Part shown: positions 13,128 to 23,922 of the stretch, one piece after another
Layout: the number at the start of each line of letters is the position of its first letter
How positions within the stretch are numbered: the first letter of the stretch is position 1
Assembly (NCBI RefSeq): GCF_950023065.1
Contig: NC_088677.1
Coordinates: forward strand, 55,577,469 to 55,641,468
From: Planococcus citri
Lineage: Eukaryota; Arthropoda; Insecta; Hemiptera; Pseudococcidae
Reading direction: 5' to 3'
DNA: 64,000 nt
Notes under the pieces: model-generated
Seen by the model: the letters and a program-made list of their open reading frames with translations, nothing else
Databases searched by the model: none
Told to the model about the DNA's origin: nothing
Made by a program: the position numbers and the translations under genes

Positions 13128-16100
13128 TTATTGACAAACTTGAGGATGGAACTTGATTCCGAGGTTGATTATGAAAAAGGATATCACGTCTATGTTATCG
13201 TCATACTGTGTGAAATACATACATATTAAATATTAACATTTTTAATCCAATGAAAACATAATTGAATATTGATTTTATAAAATGAAGTTATTACCGTATT
13301 ATCGTCTGGTTTATCAGATTTATCATCTGTATCTGCTTTCATGCTGAGAATGAAAGGATTTTTCTAAAAATTTGAAATCACATTGTAACAAAACATTATG
13401 CATGCGCAATGTATGTAAAAGTAAGTTCATAATTATGCGTAAAACAAAATTAGGTAGGTACGGTAGTTTAAAAAATGTTTATCATTCAATTCACATAGGT
13501 AAACTCCATGATTCAATAAAGTGAAAAATTTTGAAGAAATTAGGTACATAATCAAATTTTTTATGTACCTGATTGGGGTGTTTTTTAGCCTCGTATTGTA
13601 ATGTGGCGATGAATTTCAATAAGTGGAGAGGTGCGTCTGGATCACTAAGGCCCGTGGCGTACAACATGACTGCAGGATACTTTAACGCAAGACAACATGA
13701 AAATTAACTCAGTACAAGAAGTTCATTAGAACAACAATGAAGATTAATACAAACACGTACTTGCTTGTCACAACCTTCTGGAATTTTAATATTATGTAAA
13801 GGCGAATAGCTGTGCAAAAGAGGGAAAAATTTTGGATCAGTAGGCGAACCATACTCGCTTACTAATACCTTTTGTTGAGTAAATTTGTCAAATCGCAGCA
13901 TATCCAATGTCCTGTAATCAAGTAGGCAGATATTAGCTCAATTCGACTGAAAGTTTGCCCCCTTCCCTTAAGTTTTGATTAGCTTTCTTCTTAAAATAGC
14001 GTGAGTTGAGGTAATGCAGACATTCAAGTCTTGGAAGCTGCAATTTTGTTGTACAATAATATTCTTTTTATTTATGGATAGGTACCAACCCTTCAGTGAT
14101 GTATACTGCTCCAAATAAATCAGGTCTTTGAGTAAGACAAGCACCTACTAAAAGACCCGCGTTTGGACCTCCACTCTGAATAGCGAGTAGTTTGCTATTG
14201 GTGTACTTTTCCGCGATCAGATATTCAGCAGCGGCTATATAATCGTCGAAAGAATTCTGTTTTTTCTCCATCATTCCGCCTTCGCGCCATTTTTTATCAT
14301 ATTCACTAAAGAACGGAATTTTCAATGTAAACGTGGCTTTCCGTTCTTGTTTGTAATGTTGGAAGCAATGTGGGTATAAAGAAGAATAAATCTCTCAAGA
14401 CTTACCCTCCACCTCGAATATTTGCTGTGACAATCACGCAGTCGAAATTACTGATCATTATTGCAGAAGTCATGTCAAAATAAGGAAACGTAACTGAGAC
14501 CTAAATCACCCCTCGCGAACATGTACGTGAAATTGTTTCCATCTTTTTTGAGGTCCTGAAAGTGTTGAAATTTCAAAGAAAATGCCTTTACCTTCTGTAG
14601 GTTCTTTGCTAGTGCTCAGTCTCAGGGGAGGTCGAGGCGTTATTTTTAAAGCAATTTATTGGTTTGTTTAAGAGACTGATGGTTTTGGTTTGAAGATAAT
14701 ATAGGTACCTACCTTTTTGTGGACGATTAACATGGGTATTTTAGTCCCGTCTTTACTCGAGTAGAACACTTGCTCCGCTGTAAATTTCTCACGATCGAAA
14801 TTCTTTACCTTGGTTTCATTTAAAATCTGAAAAAAATTGAATCACATGACACAATGACACATGTTCTTTTTTCAAAGATGAATGATGGATGAGTAATGAA
14901 CGGTAACATGAATAGATCAAATACGTACTTCGAGATCAAATGATGGTTTACATAAATCGCAATGATAATTCATACCAGGAGTGAGTGGTGATTTGAAGTG
15001 AAAAACCAGATGTGAAGATTTTCGACTGCAGTAGCAGCCATCTTTTTCAACCACCCCAATGTCCAATTTGAATTCGTGGATCATTTGGCCAGATGTTATA
15101 TCATGTAATTGAAGAACATGCTGTGGAGGAAAAACTTGAAAATTAGACTATTGACTTTTTTTTTCTGAACAATATATTATATTCTTCGAAAAATCAGGTA
15201 AGTTATACCCAGGCAATGATGTTGACTTTTTCTGATGCAAAAATACCCTTCCAATAATTTTGTACTTTCCTACTGAAATAAAAAATTTAGGATGTGTTTT
15301 TCCTCAACTCCTTGGAATCTGGGAACAGTTTGTTTGGATTAAGTTTGACATTAAAATGATTTCATATGTATTCCCCTCACCAATGGCCATAGATTTTGGG
15401 GACCCACTGATCAAAAAGACGTTTTCAAAATAGTAGAATAAAAATTGCTTCCAATTTTACAATCAATGAAATCTCACCTAAAGTGTTCACAGATTGATCA
15501 ACATGCACACTTATATGAAGATTGGTATACACATTGGCCTTCGAAAATTGCCCTTATAGGTATGTAGGGTTAGAAAGGAACCTACCTTAACGTCCCTTGT
15601 GTAGCATAAGACCATATATTTGTCATGTGCTGCCATAGCCCAATTTAATGTATCTTTATCATTTGCAGGTACAAGATCTTTCCATGATTTGGGATCCAGG
15701 TTTGTGATATCGATTGAAATTAATTTAAAATTTTCGGCTGTATTATTGGTCAGGAAAATGAATTGGTGTTCGTTGTTGGCAATAAACTACAAAATTAAAA
15801 CATTGAAATGAATACCTAAAACGCACTGGATATCTTTAGCTTGGAAACCTGTAAACCATACTCACGTAATAATATGCTTCCAATTTTGTGACAATTGGTT
15901 TGAGTTCTAGATTAGCCTTAATTCCTTGACTTATATCAACCATGTATACTAAATTAGGGTAACCACAGCCTTTTATTAGCGTTATGATCACATATTTTCC
16001 GCAGTTGCTTATGTCATATTTTCTGAAGAAAAAAGTGTATATGATTCCATTTCCTAATACGTAGATGTCTACGTAAATGTTGATTAATCTACTTGTACAT

Positions 16101-18453
16101 TGAAAGAAACATACATATTGTACTCGGGATGATCTGGAAACTCTGCTACAACAATGTCTTTGCACTGTGGAGTTCCCATGAAGTGATAGTATATTTTTTT
16201 TGGATCATCCGAAGGGTCCTCGGGATCTTTTCCTTTACCAGCGGTGACCTTCAATTTCAACAGATAAATCAAAGTCATTGCCTCTTTTTGATACATACGT
16301 ACTTGAAAACTTCAATTTTAAAATTATTTTACGGGATTGTGAAGCTTACAATATAAAATATTCCCTTTTTGTCTGGTGACCATGCCATGTCTGTAGATGT
16401 GACATTTACCAACTTTTCATTTAAAACCTCACCTACACAAAAGAAGTGTTTACGAGGTTAAGTATATAGGTAGAGCAAAATTGTTTAAATTTATGATACT
16501 GTTATTACAACCATTTGCTGTGTTCTTGAAGTACACTTCACTTGCAGTTCCATCTGATTTACTATTGGTCACCAAGTAAGCAAAAATTTCTCCATCATCG
16601 GTGAATGAATAGTAATCCATATTGAGAGAATCATCTTTGCTGAGGGTATTCGGGTCAAAAAATAATGTTCCCTCGTCTTTGACTGAATCTGATTTATAAA
16701 TCACGCTGAAATGCAAGTTTATCTGATGTACGCAGATTTGTGTTATGGTGTAATAGATACTACAGAAATATTTTGATTGAATTTTTCTCGAGGATGTCTT
16801 GAAACCATCGAAGTTTTAGGAACTTAATTTTTGGCCTACTTAAAAAATTGAAAAATCATTCAAGGTTTAGGGAAGGCTCAAGGCTCAATAATGATTGTTG
16901 TCGAGTTGCGGAGGAGAGAGGAATTTGTACTGACCCTACAAATGATAATGTAAATGAATAAATCGTTCGTGAAAAGTCTTTTCCAAAATTTGGATTTTTA
17001 AATTTTTTCTACAAATTATTTGCCCTTAAAATAATATAGGTAAATAGAATTTAAAGATCAAACTATCAAAAAAAATTAAAATTTTATTTACTATAACTAC
17101 CTACTCATTTAAAAAAATTATAAAAAATTTAAAATTTATTTGCTGGTAAAAATTCACTTTTGAATTAACTGACACGAATTTTTCGTTAATGATCTGAAAT
17201 GGTTTATAGGGTGGCCAATAAGCGCTGCCTAAGTTCATTTTTGACCCTACCAAAGCAATTTGAAATCCATGGAAAAATTGAAAACTCGCAGAAGGCTAAA
17301 TGACAATCTGAAATTGATAATTTTTCAGTCTACCAATTGTATAGACGCCACAGAGGTCATCTTAGTGAAGAGTTGCTTCTGAATTGTCATTTTACAGAAA
17401 TGCACATGTTGGTCATAAATTCGTTTTTGAACGGATACGAGTAGATCGGGATTTCTGCGTTAATTGCTTGAAATGGTGGGTAGGGTTACTAGTAGTATAA
17501 TGTATTATCCAAAGTAACAAGGTTTCAAGTTCTTTCTGCTATTTAAAAGCAGTTTGAAATTCTTGGAGAAAATTGAAAACTTGCTAGATTCGTTTTGTTT
17601 GAGCCTAGGCTTGTACATAATATTACTAGGTACCTATCTAAGTATTTTATGGAAACGTTGAAAATTAGTCATAATAAGAAGATAACTACATAGAAGCATT
17701 TTAAAAAATTTTCAATTCAAAAATAAACAGCCCTTAAATTGGGGAAGGAGGGGGTTCAGATATGTCCTATCAGCCTATCAAGTTATTGTCATGGTTAGTT
17801 CAAGAAAGGAAAAAAATAAGGTCACTCGAATATAAGCTAATACAGCTAAATGTTCTGAGAAGTAACTTTTACCTCTGTGTTTGCTTGCCATCACTTCGAA
17901 AAGTAAAGAAATGTTTGCCTTTTTGAAAGGGGCCCCAGACTTGTGAACTTTCTCCCATTTCCTTGTAGCGAGCCAGTAATTCGGCTCGAAACGGGCTTTT
18001 CCCCAAGTAGTCCTTGCTAAGATCATTCTCTTGTTTTATGAATTCCTTGGTTTCGGTAGAATTTAGATTTTCCATCCATCTGTACGGGTCCTTGATCTAA
18101 ACATTCAGTGAATATTCATCGGTAAATTTACAGAACAAACCAAAAATTGCATTTAACGCGTTAATGTCACGTACTTTGGTACATCCAGGGTATGTATCCT
18201 CGACTGATTCATCCCGTCTTGGAGTAGGATATTTGTCGACAGGAATCTGTGGAAGTTATATTCAAATATGTAGAAACAATTCCTTAAATTGTTGTACTAC
18301 GAGTATTAAGATAGTACTTACAAATGCAGTTGCTGCGGGGCAATTCGGAGGAGCCGGTGTTGGGGCAGGTGCAGGTGTAGGTCCATTGCAGTATATTCTA
18401 TCGATTATCAAAATCACCAAAATCTGCAGTACAGCGAATACTTTTCGACTCAT
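13128..18453 (-). pseudogene. Gene A': full-length secreted prolyl oligopeptidase-like pseudoenzyme with one frameshift
   Basis: All 16 exons are visible on the minus strand: 18322-18453, 18175-18246, 17873-18096, 16512-16705, 16350-16432, 16115-16248, 15866-16022, 15586-15786, 14929-15120, 14713-14826, 14406-14555, 14090-14305, 13761-13911, 13569-13679, 13295-13363, 13128-13205. Exon 1 starts MSRKVFAVLQILVILI (signal peptide) and ends in a short TPAPAPTPAP linker. Summed length is 2278 nt, one more than a multiple of three; the extra base is in exon 11 and gives TGA at 14475-14477. Corrected, it would be about 758 aa (canonical POP is about 710). The active site is lost as in A: GGPNAG elbow, no Asp641, no His680. 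The frameshift is shared by A and A', so it predates their duplication. Exons 1-8 (15586-18453) give the only view of the N-terminal half of this gene. Confidence 0.85.
16850..17760. repeat. Repeat-derived insertion in intron 3 of A'
   Basis: Intron 3 is 284 nt in B but 1167 nt in A', and the extra sequence is here. It contains two related stretches (about 17210-17320 and 17480-17600) with AATTTGAAAT followed by ATTGAAAACT. The second matches the flanks of the TIR element at 32098-33157, so that element inserted elsewhere into another copy of this repeat. No ORF of note. Confidence 0.5.
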
Positions 18454-19389
18454 TGTACACATTATGTAGGTACTTGAGTATGAGCAAAAATTTTGCAAAT
18501 AAGCCAAGTTGATACCACCTATAGGGTGGCTTGTAATTGAAACGTGAAAGTTCAACTGAAAAATAATGTAAATGCTGGTTCTATTTGTACCAAAAAAAAC
18601 CTGGTGTGAAATGGAAGTAATGTGAAAAACAACTAGTAATTTATGATGGTGAAAAGTAATTACTTGAATTTTAAAAAAACGTTATAATAAATTCTGTGCT
18701 AACAAAATCCGTTCAAAAAATGGAAGTTGATTGCGAAATATGTGTGATTTACATCTTCAATGCAGATATCTGCAGTTCGATAAAAAACAGATGAAAAAAC
18801 ATTAAATAAGGGAAAAACAAGCATTAACTATGTAATCAGAATCGTAAATAGTTTTAACATCGACGTACGCGTTACTATTTAATTTTCGCTGAATAATTCG
18901 CTCGTTGATCAATTTGGCATGAATTTGCTTCGTACTCGTATTATGAGTATATTTGATAAATAGGCAGGTGGTGAAAAAAAAACCAGATGGAAAATGTGTA
19001 ATATACCGAAAATGTAAAAAAAACATAGGTGCTTTGTATATACCTGAAATTTCATCTGTTCTCATCATCATACTCATATATGTGCGAGGTACATATTAAA
19101 TTTTCGTCGATTCTCAAAAATAATTTCTTCTAGAATGATTCATGGTCTGCCAATTACTTTTCTGTCTCTTTACATAGGCTAGCATCCAAAAAAATTTCAG
19201 CTAACCATCGAAAAACAATAATTTAAGTTCCAAGAATTCTGAATTTTCCAAAATAAGGCAAAAATTGAGTCCTACTTTTCAACAATTTTATCTAAAAATC
19301 CTACCTTTTTTTTTTTAATAAGACATTTCCAATTTTTCCCTTTTTCTTTCGGAATTTTGAACAAATTATTAGTAGAAAAGGGCTATTTT

Positions 19390-20230
19390 GTCGACTTTTT
19401 TAGATTTTGAATTACACATTTTTGAGAGCTTTTGCTACCGCTTCGCTCAGGCTATTTGCTCTTCTTTTCCTGCATAGAAAACTTGTTGTTCAAGTTCAAA
19501 TTCAAGAAATGTTCAAAGTTTGAATCAGAAAAATAAACACCTCTCCCCACGAAGAAACTTTTTGTTTTTACTGAATTTTTAAAAGCTTTTGGCCTCGCTT
19601 CACTCAGGCTTGTTTGCTTTTCTTTTTCAAGTTTGAATTAAAAAAATAAAATAATCGTCATTCAAATTTTAAAATTTTGAAACAAAAATAAAAATACTTC
19701 TTCATATCTCTATCACACAAGAAAACATCGTTTTCATACCCCTCAAAAAACTGATGTTTGGAAGCTTTGGAGTCCGTTTGCTTTTCTTTTTTCAGTTTTA
19801 AATTTTCCAAACAAAAATCATAATTTAAATTTTAAATTTTTGAAGCAAAATACATTATGAACTTTTTATAAGTGACTCATCGCACAAAAAAAAAACATTG
19901 TTTTTATACCTCTCGAAATACTGATTTTCAAGAGCTTTTCCCCTCGCTTCGCTCAGGCCCATTTGCTTTTCTCTTTTAATTTTAAATTTAATAAAAAAGT
20001 CATCTTTCGAATACCATTGTTTTTATGCCTCTCGGATTACTGATTTTCTAGAGTTTTTACCCTCGCTTCGCTCGGGCCCGTTTGCTTTTCTTTTTTAATT
20101 TTAAATTTTTCAAAAAGAAAATATCGTTCGAATTCTATCGTTTTTATGCCTCTTGGAATACTAATTTTCAAGAGCTTTTACCCTCGTTTTGCTCGGGCCC
20201 ATTTGCTTTTCTTTTTTAATTTTTTTCATT
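19390..20230. repeat. Degenerate tandem repeat, units about 110-130 bp, carrying CCTCGCTTCGCTC
   Basis: At least five units each contain a version of CCTCGCTTCGCTCAGGCCC followed by TTTGCTTTTC, near 19435, 19592, 19948, 20060 and 20188. The same motif occurs reversed inside the TIR elements (3.8-4.1 kb and 32.77-32.95 kb), so the array looks like an expanded interior of that element family. Confidence 0.7.
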
Positions 20231-20461
20231 TTCAAGTTTTCAATAAAAAATAACTAGGTAGGGTCTATTTGAATTTCAAAATTTTGAAGCAAGTAATAAT
20301 ATGAAATATTTACAATTGAAATTGAAGAATTCGAGTTTTTGATTTTAAGCGAACATGATGTGACATTTATCAATTTTCAAAATTGATTATGAGAAATAAA
20401 ATGAAAAATTGAAGTGTAACGTTATATTTTTGGCTTCTAACTTGTTTAAATAAAATCATAA

Positions 20462-20580
20462 GGTTCGGTTTTTGTTTCGGTTTTGGTTTTGGTTTTGAAA
20501 TTCAAAATTTCGCTTTCGGTTTTGGTTTTATTTACAAAAATTTCAGTTTCGGTTTCGGTTTCGGTTTTGGTTTTTTTAGT
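20462..20580. repeat. Imperfect TTCGGT / TTTGGT hexamer repeat
   Basis: Runs such as TTCGGTTTCGGTTTCGGTTT alternate with TTTGGT units; weaker copies continue at 20766-20900. Low-complexity DNA with no gene context. Confidence 0.8.
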
Positions 20581-21139
20581 TTCACATTTTTAATTTTTAT
20601 CTTGAAATTTCTTCAAAATTTCTCATCTCATAAAATGACTAATGAGTGGTTGATCTTATACTTAATTGAACCTTAGTAATAAAATATCAGAAATCATTTT
20701 ACAATGATCAAAATTGTCGATTTTCCTCGATTCTGACTCTCGAAAGTTTAAAAAATCCCAAAAAATGGTTTTCGGTTTCGGTTTCACCCTCTTTGCTTTC
20801 ATTATGTTCTTTAACGGTTTTAAAAAACCTATAAATTTTGGTTTTTGTTTTGGGTTACGGTTTGATAATGGCTAAAATAACAGTTCTTGTTCGGGTTTTC
20901 GGTTATGGTTACCACCCCTGCCTGAAATTTCATATTTTCTCATCATTCATCAACATACTAGGTAGGTATGTATTACATCTCGTTGATCTTCAAGAATAAC
21001 GTCTCTTAGAATAATTAATCAAGGCCCCCCAATCACTTTTTTGTCTCTTTCCATAGACCAGCATTTCAAAACATTTCAGCCCACCATAAAAAATCAAAGG
21101 TCCAAGGATTTTGAATTTTTCAAAAAAGGCCAGAAATAA

Positions 21140-23922
21140 GAACTTAAACCAATTATTACAAAAATGGATGCAAAATACGAGGTATGGGTTATGTTATGAG
21201 ATTTTAATGAGCTACCTATTTACTTAGCTGTTTATTAAACACGTATTAAGTACCTTCACTCAAGAAAACGCTGTTCTCTCACAGTTTGTCGCCAACAACG
21301 AACACCAATTCATTTTCCGGACCAATAACACAGCCGAGAATTTTAAATTAATTTCAATCGATATCACAAATCTACAGGATCCCAAATCATGGAAAGACCT
21401 TGTACCTGAAAATGATAAAGATATATTAAAATGGGCTTTGGCAGCACATGACAACTATATGGTCTTATGCTATACAAGGGATGTTAAGGTAGGCTCTTTT
21501 CTAATCCTATATATATTTATAAGTGCAATTTTCGAAGGCCATCGTGTGTACCTATCTTCAAATAAGTGTGCATGTTGATCAAAATCTGTGAACACTTTAG
21601 GTGAGATTTCATTGATCGTAGAATTGGAAGTAAATTTCATTATATTATTTTGAAAACATCATTTTGGCCAGTGGGACCCTAAAATCTATCTACCTAATGT
21701 GGCAATTGGTAAGGGGAATATGAAATCATTTAAACGTCAAACACTTAATCCTAACAGACTGACCTCAGATTCCAAAGAGTTGAGGAAAAACACATCCCAT
21801 GGCAACACCCGCTTTGCCCATGACTTACCTGATTTTCCAAAGAATATAATTTTCAGAAAAAGAGGGCTGATGGTCTAATTTTCAAGTTTTTCCTCCCCAG
21901 AACGTTCTTCAATTATATGAAATAACATCTGGTCAAATGATACACGAATTCAAATTGGACATTGGGATGGTTGGAAAAGATAGCTGCTACTGCGATAGAA
22001 AATCTTCACATCTGGTTTTTCTCTTTAAATCGCCCCTCATCACTGGTATCAATTATCATTGCGATTTATCTAAACCATCATTTGATCTCGAGGTACGTAT
22101 TTGATCTATTCATGTTACGGTTCGTCATCTGCCTATCATTCATCATCGGAAATAGAATATAAGGTATTGTATGTTATTGTGTCATGTGATTCAATTTTTT
22201 TCAGATTTTAAATGAAGCCAAGGTAAAAAATTTCGATCGTGAGAAATTTACTGTGGAACAAATATTTTACTCGAGTAAAGACGGAACTAAAATACCCATG
22301 TTTATCATTCATAAAAAGGTAGCTATCTGAAGTACATAGCTCTTCAAACCATAAAACCATCAGTCAGCTAATCCTACTAATAATTGCTTTTAAAAAAATA
22401 ATGCTTCGACCTTCCCTGAGATAAAGCAATAAATAGCAAAGATCCCAAAGTACCTATACCAACATTATTGAAATTTCAACACTTTCAGGACCTCAAAAAA
22501 GATGGAAACAATTTCACGTACATGTTCGCAGTGGGTGATTTAGGTTGCAGTATATTCCCTTATTTTACCACTAGTACTACAGCAATCATCAGTAATTTCG
22601 ACGGCGTATATGCCATGCCAAGTATTCGAGGTGGAGGGTAAGTTTTGAGAACCTACCCATTTTGCTATCAAATATCTCGAACAGGAACGGAAAGTCATGT
22701 TTTCATCGACACTTCTGTTCTTTAGGGCATATGGCGAGAAATGGCACAAAGCCGGAATGATGGAGAAAAAACAGAATTCTTTTGACGATTTTATAGCAGC
22801 TGCTGAATATCTGATCGAAGCAAAGTACACCAATAGCAAACTACTCGCTATTGAGGGTGGAGGTGCAAACGGAGGTCTTTTAGCAGGTGCTTGTCTTACT
22901 CAAAGACCTGATTTATTTGGAGCCGTTTACGTCGATGAAGGGTTGGTATCTACCTCATGAGTAAAAAGAAAATTATTCAACACAATCGCAGCTTCGTAAA
23001 TGGAATGGGACGCTTGGTCATAGAGTGTCAAGTCGAATGTTTCAAAGACTTGAATATCTGCTTTATCTCGACTCGTCCTATTTAATAAAAAAAAATTGAT
23101 CAGAACCTGCAAGAAGGGCACAAAATTTCAGTCGAATTGGGTTAATGCATATGTGCCTACTTGATTACAGGACATTGGATATGCTGCGATTTGACAAATT
23201 TACTCAACAAAAGGTATTAGTAGACGAGTATGGTTCGCCTACCGATCCAAATTTTTTCCCTCTTTTGCGCAGCTATTCTCCTTTACATAATATTAAAATT
23301 CCAGAAGGTTGTGACAAGCAAGTACGTTTATATTAATCATCTTCATTGTTGTTCTAATGAAGTTCTTGTACTGAGTTAATTTTCATGTTGTCTTGCGTTA
23401 AAGTATCCTGCTATCATGTTGTACGCCACGGGTCTTTGTGATCCAGACGCACCTCTCCACTTATTAAAATTCGTCGCCACATTACAATACGAGGCTAAAA
23501 AACACCCCAATCAGGTACAAAAGTTTGAGTTTTTCACTTTTTTGAATCATAAAGTTTACCTATAAGAATTTAATGATGAACATTTTTTAGATTAATTTTG
23601 TTTTACGCATAATTATTAACTTACTCATACTCACATTGCACTATACATATTTTTTGTTACAATGTCATTTCAAACTTGCAGAAAAATCCTTTCATTCTCA
23701 GTATGAAAACAGATACCGATGATACTAGTAAATCTAATAAACAAGACGATCATATGGTAATATCTACATTTTATTAAATCAATACCTATTCAATATTATG
23801 TTTTCATTGAATCAAAAATTTTAATATCTATTTATTTCACACAGTTTGACGATATCATAGACATGATGTCCTTCTTCATAATCAACCTAGGAATCAAGTT
23901 CCAGTCTTACGTTTGTCAGTAA
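21140..23922 (+). pseudogene. Displaced 3' half of gene B (end of exon 7 to exon 16), pseudoenzyme catalytic domain
   Basis: Exon 7 remnant 21140-21181 (ELKPIITKMDAKYE, then donor GTATGG), then exons 21285-21488, 21901-22092, 22205-22318, 22489-22637, 22726-22941, 23171-23321, 23404-23514, 23682-23756, 23845-23922; AATAAA at 23976. The frame is open throughout, with exon 11 at the normal 149 nt. The elbow reads GGGANGGLL (Ala codon at 22865 in place of Ser554, with one extra residue). The Asp641 loop is CDPDAPLH and the His680 exon is DTDDTSKSNK with no His. Tyr473 (VGDL), Trp595 and Arg643 are also gone. Together with the half at 5223-7872 it lacks only most of intron 6 and the first part of exon 7. 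By itself it has no promoter or start, hence pseudogene; the joined ancestral gene may have been functional. Confidence 0.8.

Larger units (their letters stand above)
1..15779. repeat. Near-perfect 15.8-kb palindrome (two arms of at least 7.88 kb, 3-nt spacer)
   Basis: Left arm 1-7885 is the reverse complement of right arm 7889-15779, with spacer TGT at 7886-7888. Paired positions sum to 15774 near the centre and to 15780 beyond the C-run at 3083, because that run is 13 C on the left and 19 on the right. A second difference is one extra C at 25-27. The arms hold A and A' (3' halves), the A-B spacer, and B and B' (exons 1-6). The left arm runs off the window, so its true length is unknown. It could be a real inverted duplication or an assembly fold-back; the junction at 21139 favours a real event. 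Confidence 0.95.
18454..21139. other. A' upstream region and repeats, up to the inverted-block breakpoint
   Basis: Upstream (5') sequence of A', similar to the region upstream of B and B' (compare 10552-11410), followed by tandem repeats at 19390-20230 and TTCGGT-type simple sequence. A block at 19030-19260 recurs in the same orientation at about 20930-21139 and also resembles 11180-11410. At 21139/21140 the sequence switches abruptly to exon 7 of the displaced half of gene B. No gene seen. Confidence 0.65.

Noticed and set aside
1..15779. Treating the whole palindrome as a pure assembly fold-back
   Set aside because: A simple fold-back would not resume at 21140 in the same gene, same strand and correct exon order. 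The artifact remains possible for part of the structure and is kept as an alternative.
19390..20230. CRISPR-like or satellite array
   Set aside because: Units are degenerate, irregular in spacing and related to the interior of the TIR elements; nothing suggests a prokaryotic array.
21140..23922. An independent gene lacking its N-terminus
   Set aside because: The exon 7 remnant and the exact complement with the half at 5223-7872 make a displaced half of gene B more economical.
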